DNA from: Pseudoalteromonas luteoviolacea
Lineage (GTDB): Bacteria; Pseudomonadota; Gammaproteobacteria; Enterobacterales; Alteromonadaceae
Length of the DNA stretch: 64,000 nucleotides
Direction of reading: 5' to 3'
NCBI RefSeq assembly: GCF_018100925.1
Contig: NZ_JAGJEH010000018.1
Span: 1-64,000 of the forward strand
Part shown: in pieces, positions 17,801 through 24,378 of the stretch
How the letters are laid out: the number at the start of each line of letters is the position of its first letter
Numbering within the stretch: the first letter of the stretch is position 1
The notes under the pieces: model-generated
The model's database searches: none
Told to the model about the DNA's origin: nothing
Seen by the model: only the letters and a program-made list of their open reading frames with translations
Position numbers and translations under genes: made by a program

Positions 17801-18241
17801 CAAGCCTGATACATCCAGTGTTTCAATTTGGTAGGGCGACACCTGTTCGAGCACTTTTTGTTGGCCATCACCGCTTAGTACTGCGCGTAACATTGGGTGC
17901 AGTGAGATCACATGATTGAGAGAAGCTGTTAATGCGTCAATGTCCGCATCTTCAACATCAATCTCAATATAAAAACTGCTAGAGCGGCCTCCTAGCTCAA
18001 CGCCTGGATTTCGACCGATCACATAAGCATATTGAATATCTGACAAACTAAAAGGAATTGTGCTGTCAGTGCTGACATGCCCTTTCAGGTGCGCTTCATC
18101 TAACGGTAACTTTCCCTCTAATAATGCACGTACTTGCTGTGCAAATAGAGCCGTATTACCATCGGTTAATTCGGGAGCAGAGCTCAAGTGGATTTCACTA
18201 TTTTTTAATTGAATTCGTTGCTTAAATGCATCCATGTTCAT
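14873..18241 (-). CDS. holA: HolA: single-module NRPS, Cy-A-PCP, cysteine-specific
   Basis: About 1122 aa from the ATG at 18241 (GAAG 7 bases upstream). Domains: heterocyclisation (Cy) about 45-480, with the Cy hallmark DLIFVDMHS (D-x4-D-x2-S) in place of HHxxxDG; adenylation about 525-960, with FTSGSTGEPKGV, GELYIAGEG, YKTGDLG and the Lys in LTSNGKIS; and a carrier domain with GGDSLHA, Ser near residue 1072 (plus-strand 15026-15028). Aligning to GrsA by eye gives the specificity code DLYNLSLIWK, which I know as the Cys code of siderophore and bacitracin modules. Holothin is a Cys-Cys product, so one module must act twice. There is no thioesterase, epimerase or oxidase domain; those steps fall to HolB-HolG in trans. 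Confidence 0.93.
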   Translation of the reverse strand: MNMDAFKQRIQLKNSEIHLSSAPELTDGNTALFAQQVRALLEGKLPLDEAHLKGHVSTDSTIPFSLSDIQYAYVIGRNPGVELGGRSSSFYIEIDVEDADIDALTASLNHVISLHPMLRAVLSGDGQQKVLEQVSPYQIETLDVSGLEKQEQQAALAAHRHELETTLLPLDKAPSFVIKAIRLDTGLVRLAIYFDLIFVDMHSVYLVLQDWFDHYQNGTVATQSRPSFSDYLNCEALLTDEAQGRKDVAYWEDKLNKLPQAPEMPLKKAPSLLSQPQFCRLSKSLPATLIEQLRVVAHNGGMTLETLFLGAYAEVVRQWSKAQNFTLTVTQMSRRPYFEGVEHTVGNFLQPVLLPVEGGKSETFSQRLLALQSSIISNRLHSSHNSIKVLRALTKQSQSNRAASFPVVFSNTLDYDLQEVVKSPSWPGIHSRYMSNTTPQLWLENQLTYEQGQVTINWNYVEELFPDGMIQEMQEAYLTLLNACASDAKLLDKQGEVVDLPEQDARARQQANDTEIALNPTLLQDLVLNAAHKYPDQVALVQGDRQVTYSELLNKAQWIANQIGRNVNICANDIVAVTQQQGPDLVIAIVGVLLSGAAYVAIDPNLPSARKVKLLERCDAKGVVGDTNTLADFTQISDVPHCDLFGYDATQTASTVSHPVPELDDLAYVIFTSGSTGEPKGVMISHRNAANTVIDINRRFNVSSDDAVLSVAPAGFDLSVYDYFGVLGAGGRVVFGKPESAQDPLLWYEELVAHDVTIWNSVPAPMKALVDKNTHNLSQSKLRLVLMSGDWIPVDLPDRIKEVLPHCEVISLGGATEGSIWSIFYPIQAVDDKWSSIPYGKPLANQRFHVLNEWLSHCPRWVTGELYIAGEGVAQGYLGDKEKTAQRFFDHPVTGERLYKTGDLGKYIADGYIEILGREDNQVKINGYRVELGEVEVCLLDHEHISHVVVGAPAHPRTGQRHIVAWIVSDKPQAELDHDALQTQLRNLAQRELPNYMIPSYYIVLDAMPLTSNGKISHNELPSPWQDLDNEAEQSVQAGNEIEAALLDIWIKQLQHDSVDVTSGFFDIGGDSLHAVALIGTIREQFGINTDTEQEIVEGLFMNSNIQYFAQLIHKDHETEVE

Positions 18242-18625
18242 AATATAACTTCGCACCAATAAAGATTATCTTGTTCATTTTGAGTAAACGTTGACGGCCT
18301 ATCTACTCACACCAGTAAAGCATTAGCTAACAAATTTTTGCGCTCACCACTTGGCATCGCTGCCAGTGTTCACATCCATATTGCTGAAGCAGAGGATACT
18401 GCCACTACATCCATCTTATCTGTACGCGCCTAGACAACACGGTGCTCGCATATAAAAAAGCACCTGCTCTGTTAAACGACAACTAACTAAGCTTTGTTTA
18501 AAGTGGGAACCCCCACTTATCAAAGTTTTCACTTTATAAAAAGGCTATCTAAAGTAGCGGACATCGGTACCCCACCTTTGCTGTATGCCATAACATGTGT
18601 AGCCGTCTTATCCGCCCACCTCGCC
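18242..18625 (-). promoter_or_regulatory. Upstream region of the holothin operon
   Basis: A 384-base gap before holA. On the minus strand it holds TTTAGATAG, five bases, then TTATAAA (plus strand 18533-18553), a pattern found again upstream of tmuB at 21448-21467. A perfect inverted repeat AAGTGGG-aacc-CCCACTT lies at 18501-18518, and a GGTGCT/AGCACC pair surrounds a T-rich, TATATG-containing stretch nearer holA. A promoter and operator region is likely; the exact start of transcription cannot be read. Confidence 0.45.
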
Positions 18626-19009
18626 TTAACTCGTCGGTTCCAATACCTTACGAAAACCGCATCGGGTCTCATAATAAATCGGGTTCAAAAAAGCCAGTGG
18701 CCCTCTGAGTTTATCTAATTCACTTTTTGGACCATGTACCTCATAGCGAAATATTGTCGCCAAATGCATTGCCTGGCGATTTAACTCATCAATATTTTGC
18801 AAATGCGCCAAGACGCCTTCTGCATCTTCATAGCACTCTTGGCAGTGGCCCTTGTTACCATCAAAAGAAAAAATATAATGCATACATTTAGGTTCATTGG
18901 CCGTCTTGGCAATGAACTTGTCACAGTATTCTAAAAATTCAGCCACATGTTTATCTGGGATCTCAAAATAAGGCTTTGTAGACACACATGTTTCATTGTT
19001 GACCAGCAT
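18626..19009 (-). CDS. Small alpha/beta-barrel-type protein, possible TmlZ (epoxide hydrolase)
   Basis: A 127-aa protein with no signal peptide. Its pattern (a strand at the start, a long helix around FLEYCDKFIAKTA, an HYIFSFD strand, a Cys-rich ECYEDAEGVLAHL helix and a final Arg-Tyr-Glu-Val strand) suggests a dimeric alpha/beta-barrel (ABM-like) fold. Its ATG overlaps the tmlW stop (TAATG) and a GGAGG lies inside the end of tmlW, so the two are translationally coupled. In mupirocin the Rieske oxygenase MupW works with MupZ, a small epoxide hydrolase, to make the tetrahydropyran ring; size and coupling suggest that this is the thiomarinol counterpart. The link to MupZ is inference, as I could not compare the sequences. 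Confidence 0.6.
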   Translation of the reverse strand: MLVNNETCVSTKPYFEIPDKHVAEFLEYCDKFIAKTANEPKCMHYIFSFDGNKGHCQECYEDAEGVLAHLQNIDELNRQAMHLATIFRYEVHGPKSELDKLRGPLAFLNPIYYETRCGFRKVLEPTS

Positions 19010-20421
19010 TACTCGCCTCCTAGCTCTTTATTCATGTACAGGTTCAATGCATGGTGAAAGTGCTTGATCCGCGACTCATGATAGTCACTTAGATACACTT
19101 CCTGATCTGGCCCTGATAGCAAGCCGCCATGCATGTTCTCAATATTCACCATATCTTGGTCGTACACATGGCCTAGCCAATCTTCCAAGACGCCAGCTTC
19201 TTCATAGGTATCACCTGCAGCCATATGAACGGTTTCCACAGCGGGAGATTCAACTTCGCTTTTCGGCTTATCTTCAAGAAAGAAGATATCGAAAATACAT
19301 TGGCTGTGATCATTTTTATTCGGCCTAAAGCGTAAAATAATCGGCAGCGTGATCCCACGGAACAAGATGATATTAGGAAACAAGGTATACTGCAGCACAT
19401 CCAGAGCCTCAGCATCGGACAGATGCATATGGTCTTTGCCCGTTTTTAACGTATGCTGGGCGCGCATGATATCTGCCATATATTGCCGAGCCGTTACCCC
19501 TTGACCTAACTGAGGCGGCGGCGTATCAGGGTTGCCAAGATGCACATTGTAATGGAAGTGGTCCATGATCTCCTGCTCGGTCAGCTTTTCTCGGCCTTCA
19601 CTGACCTGCAGCCCCACGGCGTGAAAGCTTCTCGATATATGGCGGACACCCGGAAATGTATCATATTGCAATATATCGCTCAGATGCGCCCATGTATGAC
19701 CATGGGTCTCTTGGGCATGCAACCCTTCCATAAAGGACTCCATGACGGTTTTCCAATTTGCAGGTAACACTTGTTGACTATGTTTTACAACAACTTGCTC
19801 GCCGTAAAAATTATTGGCAAGCTGCTCAGGTAAAATCTCTAAATAGGATTTAAGTGACTCGGCATCTGGGTCCATATTAATGAATACGAACCCATCCCAC
19901 ACATCGACACGCACTTCTAGCAGTGGCATCGACTTCTTTTCGATTTTGGAAAAGTCCCACTCATATGGAATTTCAGTTAATTCCCCCTCTAGAGACCAAG
20001 TGAAACCATGATAGGGGCATCTGATACATTGCACACTGGTGTTATGCTCAACCAGTTTACGTCCACGATGGCGACAGGAGTTATAATATGCCTTGATAAC
20101 CTTGGTCTCACTCAAGCTTTGCGGCTCATCGTCTGACACACGCACAACTATCAAGGATAGATGGCCAATCTCATAGACATAGGTATCCCCCTCTTCAGGG
20201 ATATCTTCGACACGACACGCCATTTGCCAAACGCGTGACCAAACTTTTTTCATCTCCAAATCATGGTATTCAGCTTCGGTATAACGGGCTTTAGAAATAG
20301 AGTGAAAATCATATTGCGCCGAAGAGTGCATATGCATATCCTCCGGCGGGGCTATTTTATCGGTTGCGATCACATCCTGATAACTTGTGTATTTGCCGTT
20401 TTTTGGTGCCAATTTATTCAT
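19009..20421 (-). CDS. tmlW: TmlW: Rieske non-haem iron oxygenase, alpha subunit
   Basis: A 470-aa ring-hydroxylating-oxygenase-type protein. The N-terminal Rieske domain has CRHRGRK and CPYHGFTW (about 115-141; Cys-x-His then Cys-x-x-His). The C-terminal catalytic domain has the metal-site region MESFMEGLHAQETH (about 218-231). In mupirocin MupW acts on an open-chain substrate at C8-C16 to start formation of the tetrahydropyran ring, with ferredoxin MupT and MupZ. Here the neighbours are the coupled 127-aa protein downstream and the phytanoyl-type hydroxylase upstream (53-base gap); the ferredoxin lies at 4.96 kb. All are probably cytoplasmic. Confidence 0.85.
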   Translation of the reverse strand: MNKLAPKNGKYTSYQDVIATDKIAPPEDMHMHSSAQYDFHSISKARYTEAEYHDLEMKKVWSRVWQMACRVEDIPEEGDTYVYEIGHLSLIVVRVSDDEPQSLSETKVIKAYYNSCRHRGRKLVEHNTSVQCIRCPYHGFTWSLEGELTEIPYEWDFSKIEKKSMPLLEVRVDVWDGFVFINMDPDAESLKSYLEILPEQLANNFYGEQVVVKHSQQVLPANWKTVMESFMEGLHAQETHGHTWAHLSDILQYDTFPGVRHISRSFHAVGLQVSEGREKLTEQEIMDHFHYNVHLGNPDTPPPQLGQGVTARQYMADIMRAQHTLKTGKDHMHLSDAEALDVLQYTLFPNIILFRGITLPIILRFRPNKNDHSQCIFDIFFLEDKPKSEVESPAVETVHMAAGDTYEEAGVLEDWLGHVYDQDMVNIENMHGGLLSGPDQEVYLSDYHESRIKHFHHALNLYMNKELGGE

Positions 20422-20474
20422 GTTGCAACTCTGGATCCTTGCTAATTCTGATAGTAATAAAAAGGTGTCATGGA

Positions 20475-21269
20475 TTAATACCCACCAGGATAACGCCGCT
20501 CGGGATCCCGAGGGTAGTGACCAAGGTATTTTCCAAACTGCCTATACCCAAGTAACTGCTTAGTTCTCAGTGGTAACTTCTCGACTGTTTCTGGTGCAAG
20601 CGACAAGTACGGGTTTTCAGCTTGCCTTAACCAACCCAGGCTATACATGGTGGCTAGCGCACTGCGCGAGTGAAGACTGTCATTACTGCCTCCACCGTGA
20701 TATGTGCTGCCCAAATAAACAACCGCAGACCCTTTGCTCATCACCGCAGAACAGGCTTGATCATACGTCGGCTCATTGTGAATACTGCGATTATTTTTCA
20801 CCACCAAGGTTGCACCATTGTCATGGGTAAACTCATCCAAAGCGACTAAGCAACTAAACATCAAGTTCATACCCTGCATTTGGATTGGATATTGTACGTC
20901 ATCTCGATGTATTGCTTGCTTGTCTTCGCCGGGAAATATTTCGATACCTACTGACTTATCTATCTGATAATAGTCGCAGTGTGGTAGCAATATGTTATCC
21001 GCGATCTCAAGGACCCGAGGGTGACTACACACCTCAATTGCTTTATTTGAGTACTCAAACAGCCTCAGGGCCCTGCGGGTTTTAAACCCATAGAACTTGG
21101 AATTGGCCTTGCCATGAAATGCATCATACGCTGGTTCGATTTCGGCTTTTAATTGCTCGGCTTCATCATCACTGATCAACTTTTCAAGAATAACCGCGCC
21201 ATCTTTTAAAAGTGCAGTAATGACCCTCTCTATTGGTGCGTTATCATCAAACGACTGCAAACTATCCAT
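20475..21269 (-). CDS. tmuB: Phytanoyl-CoA dioxygenase-type hydroxylase (TmuB-like)
   Basis: A 264-aa Fe(II)/2-oxoglutarate-dependent oxygenase. The metal site His-x-Asp is seen in AIHRDDVQ (about 118-125), the distal His in STYHGGGS (about 188-195), and a 2-oxoglutarate-binding Arg probably in LHSRSALA soon after. GGAG lies 7 bases before the ATG. Thiomarinols, unlike the main pseudomonic acids, carry a 4-hydroxyl group, and I recall that this is placed by TmuB, a non-haem oxygenase; this is the only enzyme of that type in the window. It would be the first gene of a tmuB-tmlW-tmlZ operon. Moderate confidence for the symbol, high for the family. Confidence 0.75.
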   Translation of the reverse strand: MDSLQSFDDNAPIERVITALLKDGAVILEKLISDDEAEQLKAEIEPAYDAFHGKANSKFYGFKTRRALRLFEYSNKAIEVCSHPRVLEIADNILLPHCDYYQIDKSVGIEIFPGEDKQAIHRDDVQYPIQMQGMNLMFSCLVALDEFTHDNGATLVVKNNRSIHNEPTYDQACSAVMSKGSAVVYLGSTYHGGGSNDSLHSRSALATMYSLGWLRQAENPYLSLAPETVEKLPLRTKQLLGYRQFGKYLGHYPRDPERRYPGGY

Positions 21270-21627
21270 GAGTTTTCTCCAAAACTTCTGACCGATAACA
21301 CCACTTAATGCGCTATGCCTAACTACCTGTTAGTGCGCACTCAGCGGCTGTGTAACAGTATTGAAAATATGTCAGCCGTTTGCATGCTCTAACAGCTTTC
21401 AGTCGCGCAAAAACACAGCGATTGCGCACAACAGCAGATCATATTATTTATAATTGGCCTATCTAAAATAACCATTCATACACTTAACTTGTGGGGTCCA
21501 CAAGTTACTATTCTTTCCCGCATCTAGCAGACACAGGTAACCGCACTGGCATAGGGTATACGCATACGGGTAGAGTTGTGTTTATAAATTTCTTTTAGAT
21601 ATCACTTCTTAGAACGACAAAGTAGCA
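21270..21627 (-). promoter_or_regulatory. Upstream region of the tmuB-tmlW operon
   Basis: A 358-base gap. It contains a perfect inverted repeat TAACTTGTGG-ggt-CCACAAGTTA at 21485-21507, and on the minus strand TTTAGATAG, five bases, TTATAAA (plus strand 21448-21467), shared with the hol upstream region. The palindrome could be a repressor or activator site, or a terminator for the ACP gene upstream, although no T-run follows. Promoter for tmuB is likely here. Confidence 0.45.
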
Positions 21628-21909
21628 TTAAGCAAATTCAGCTTCAACTAGCTTAGATACCGCTTTTACAAAGCCTTCGAATACAAAGAGGTCTGCTGCT
21701 GACTCATCGCCTTCATTAACCCGTCCCATCCATTCACCAATGGGAATACGAATACTATATTTCTCATCAATTAAATAGCACACATCCATAAAGTCCATGC
21801 TTTCTATGCCCAAGTCTGAAAACAGATTGGTCGTTGGCGTGATCTCTTCACTATCGATATTGCAGACTTCAGAGAAAGTACTCTGAACAAACTGGTATAT
21901 TCCTTCCAT
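21628..21909 (-). CDS. Free-standing acyl carrier protein (possible TacpE)
   Basis: A 93-aa carrier protein with the attachment Ser in DLGIESMDF (Glu in place of the usual Asp before Ser). It is somewhat longer than a standard ACP because of an extension in the C-terminal part around IPIGEWMGRVNEGD. In mupirocin the discrete mAcpE carries the intermediate during removal of the C8 hydroxyl, with MupU, MupO and MupV; the matching genes lie 3-7 kb away on the other strand, which makes this a good candidate for that carrier. Several other discrete ACPs exist in such clusters and may lie outside the window, so the assignment is open. It stands alone, 358 bases before tmuB. Confidence 0.75.
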   Translation of the reverse strand: MEGIYQFVQSTFSEVCNIDSEEITPTTNLFSDLGIESMDFMDVCYLIDEKYSIRIPIGEWMGRVNEGDESAADLFVFEGFVKAVSKLVEAEFA

Positions 21910-22227
21910 TAACTTCGCATCCTCGAAAAATCAATTTATGATATGTCTCAAATTATGATATGTCATTGAACATGACATTCTGATACTAACCCAATAAAAG
22001 ATTCGGCTCAAGTCACTCTTGCACACGAAAAATGAATGCAGATCACCCTATACACCTTCTACAAATTGAAACAATTCCTATATAGGATAAATGATTGCTT
22101 ACCAACCGGGAAAATGTGAAAAAATTTACTTTCCTGTAGATAAGCACCTAATGGATATGATAGATTGATTTTCAACCTGTTATAAAATATATAATTTTAA
22201 CAGGGGATAACAGACGAAGGAATAGAC
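21910..22227. promoter_or_regulatory. Divergent regulatory region with direct and inverted repeats
   Basis: This 318-base region lies between the ACP gene (-) and a small ORF (+). TTATGATATGTC occurs twice, at 21936-21947 and 21953-21964, 17 bases apart; the second overlaps an inverted pair ATGTCA-N7-TGACAT (21960-21978). The CCTATATAGG motif shared with 2601 is at 22077-22086. A broken palindrome CCTGTTA...TAACAGG spans 22176-22204 around TATAAAATATATAAT, a likely promoter core for the small ORF. It looks like a regulated divergent promoter. Confidence 0.45.
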
Positions 22228-22428
22228 GTGGTTATGAATACAAAAAAAGCAATAATATTGGCCTTTGAAGCGGGTTACCAGTTAGGGTATTCGGATTCAA
22301 ACAACGGCATACACATTAAGCTAGAAAAAGTGGTAGAACGCTTTATGAATAGTGAATTTGAGCCAGCATTATCTTCACCAAATGATATGTCGCGCTTTGC
22401 TGAGTTAGAAATGGCCAGTGATAAATAG
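22228..22428 (+). CDS. Small hypothetical protein, 66 aa
   Basis: The ORF starts on GTG at 22228 with GAAGG 8 bases before it; an ATG two codons later is the alternative. The protein begins with a short hydrophobic helix (AIILAFEAGYQLGY), followed by a charged helical part (KLEKVVERFMNSEF). No family recognised. It is flanked by palindrome-rich DNA on both sides and lies 490 bases before the ParB-like gene, so a role in plasmid maintenance or its regulation is possible but unproven. Confidence 0.5.
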   Translation: MVMNTKKAIILAFEAGYQLGYSDSNNGIHIKLEKVVERFMNSEFEPALSSPNDMSRFAELEMASDK

Positions 22429-22918
22429 TTAATTTGTAAATAACTATTTACGTCTCATCTGTGCTTATCCTCAATTGTCATCAACTCACAGCCATACCGT
22501 GCACACGGTATTCATTCCTTCACCATCACAGACCCTGTCCGTGATTTTTCACGTATACCTTACGTGATCTTGTTTTAAGCTGCGCCTCTGGGCCCAGCTT
22601 GCAGAGCTCAGAACCTTTTACAATAGCGCGCCCCGACAATTTGTCTCACGCATGAGACAAATTGCTAAGCCTGAATACGATTAATATTTATATTAATTAT
22701 TTAATAACAAGCACGAATTCATAAGAGTGAATCCAAAAAAAACTAGATTTTATAGTATTCAATACGTCAATAAACAACACAACAGGTTAATTCATGCTCT
22801 GAAAAACACTATTTTTGCAATAAAGGTGAAATTCTCTTTAGCAAGAGTTAGACTTGCGTACTAGTCTTACTTAGGCAAATGTAACTCTTTTTAATATCAC
22901 TATTCTTTTGGTAGCCGC
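22429..22918. repeat. Palindrome-rich region before the ParB-like gene
   Basis: Four inverted repeats lie within about 230 bases: GTAAAT-aact-ATTTAC (22436-22451; with the next two bases GT it matches 2656-2673), ATACCGTG-ca-CACGGTAT (22494-22511, perfect), CACGTA-tacct-TACGTG (22550-22566) and CAATTTGTCTCA-cgca-TGAGACAAATTG (22637-22664, perfect 12-base arms). A parS-like centromere, operator sites for the ParB-like gene, or both are plausible. The rest (22670-22918) is AT-rich without clear structure. Confidence 0.5.
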
Positions 22919-24007
22919 ATGATCAGTTTAGAACAGAAAGTTATCTCATTTTTAGGGAAGAACAAGGAAATGAGCTTTAAAGATGAAGATTTCTCTTACG
23001 AGGCTATTTTCCTCTGTAACGTAAAGCCCGATCCGACAAATGCGCGTTACCTCCCCACGGTAATGATCAGTGATGAAGATGCAGCACTTTTCGTCAACAG
23101 GAAAATTTCTAAGCGAGCGTTAGCTAAGATGTATGATGCCGAGGGTCTCGTACTTGTCGGTCACAACTGTTTTATAAATTGTCTCCCCCACGGCTCATCT
23201 GATTGGAAAAAAGCAAACGAAACCATTCACTCTATCGTCGATTTAGCCAACAACTTGGCCATGTCAGAAATCATTCAGGTACCAACTGTTTACCCAATTC
23301 ACGATGGTCAATTTCAAATTTTAACAGGCCACCGCCGATATTTTGCTCTTTTGTATACCTATGGTATTAATTCTGTTTCCCAGTTTAAAGTTTATCAATG
23401 CGAGCCTATCTTATTAAAAACCAAGCAGTTTCAAGAAAATGCCAGCCGCGAAGAGCTGCCTCAGTATGGCAAATTAGTCTCCTTTAATGCCGCACTACTC
23501 GAATTGCAAACCTTGTCAGACGCCAGGCTCAGGCTCGGACTTAAAAAACTGACCGTGCGAGATACAGTCAGCATACTGGGGATCTCCATGGGCTCTTTTG
23601 ACAACTATAAAGTCCTTACTCGTTACCCCTGTGTACTCTCAGCATACGAAAATGGTATCGCCTTGCCATTTATGAAAGCCAAAAAGATTGTCTTGACCAT
23701 AGAGGAGCAGTACAAAGAAAAGCACGACAAAAGCGTCCTCAATGTGACGGATAAACACCACATTAATGATGAAATTGATTGCGTGCTGAATGGCACAACA
23801 CAGAAAGCCTCCCCCCCGCACTCAGCATTTAAATTCAAGAAAATTAACTCAGCCAATACAATTAAGACGTTATTTGAGTCCAATATCTTCCAATTAGATA
23901 CGGGTATTGACTGGCAAGAGTTAGATTGGGGAAAAACTGCGGATGTGAACGCCGCACTGGCCAAAGTCATCGATTACCTCGAATCTCACAATCGCGATAT
24001 CCTTTAA
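22919..24007 (+). CDS. ParB/Spo0J-like partition protein
   Basis: A 362-aa protein with the ParB N-terminal pattern: a DPTNAR box (about 37-42), TGHRRYFAL (about 138-146, the arginine-rich CTP-binding box, with His for Glu) and ENASREELP (about 177-185), followed by a probable helix-turn-helix around LTVRDTVSILGISMGSF (about 211-227). Such proteins bind parS sites, slide on DNA with CTP and help segregate the plasmid. No ParA-type ATPase gene lies in the window, so it may be elsewhere on the replicon, or this may be an orphan regulator. Palindromes within 500 bases upstream are candidate binding sites. No strong SD is visible before the ATG. Confidence 0.75.
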   Translation: MISLEQKVISFLGKNKEMSFKDEDFSYEAIFLCNVKPDPTNARYLPTVMISDEDAALFVNRKISKRALAKMYDAEGLVLVGHNCFINCLPHGSSDWKKANETIHSIVDLANNLAMSEIIQVPTVYPIHDGQFQILTGHRRYFALLYTYGINSVSQFKVYQCEPILLKTKQFQENASREELPQYGKLVSFNAALLELQTLSDARLRLGLKKLTVRDTVSILGISMGSFDNYKVLTRYPCVLSAYENGIALPFMKAKKIVLTIEEQYKEKHDKSVLNVTDKHHINDEIDCVLNGTTQKASPPHSAFKFKKINSANTIKTLFESNIFQLDTGIDWQELDWGKTADVNAALAKVIDYLESHNRDIL

Positions 24008-24378
24008 TTGTCAGGCCATTTAAACCCCGTTTAGCATAGAGATACCAGCAATACCGTTACTTTATCCGCGCCGAGATATACTGCGATGAATGTGCTAACT
24101 GACCCATATAGACTGCTGATATTTCGTTGAAATATGCGCCACGATATGGATATACTAGGCTGTAATATTGTGGCATTCACCATGGTATTAGACACCCGAC
24201 GATGTATGTAGTATCAGTCAAAGACGTTGTCGCAAGAAACACTGAGTATATATTGTGAGTCATTCACCACGCGATAAATGTGTTGTCGCGCATGTCACCA
24301 CTTGCGCGTACGATCATCATAAGATCACGTTTGTGGTTCGTATATACATGCAAATAGTAAAAAGACACAGGTAAAAAA
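24008..24378. other. Intergenic region after the ParB-like gene
   Basis: 371 bases without an ORF. Two short words repeat in alternation: CATTCACCA at 24174-24182 and 24261-24269, and GTTGTCGC at 24226-24233 and 24282-24289. They may be weak direct repeats of a binding site. A promoter for the DUF2938 gene is expected in the last 100 bases (TATATACA near 24340), but no clear -35 was found. Confidence 0.3.

Noticed and set aside
14873-18241. HolA as part of a pyochelin- or yersiniabactin-type siderophore pathway
   Set aside because: The Cy-A(Cys)-PCP layout would fit, but there is no aryl-acid ligase, no second module and no transport gene, while the neighbours are the full dithiolopyrrolone set.
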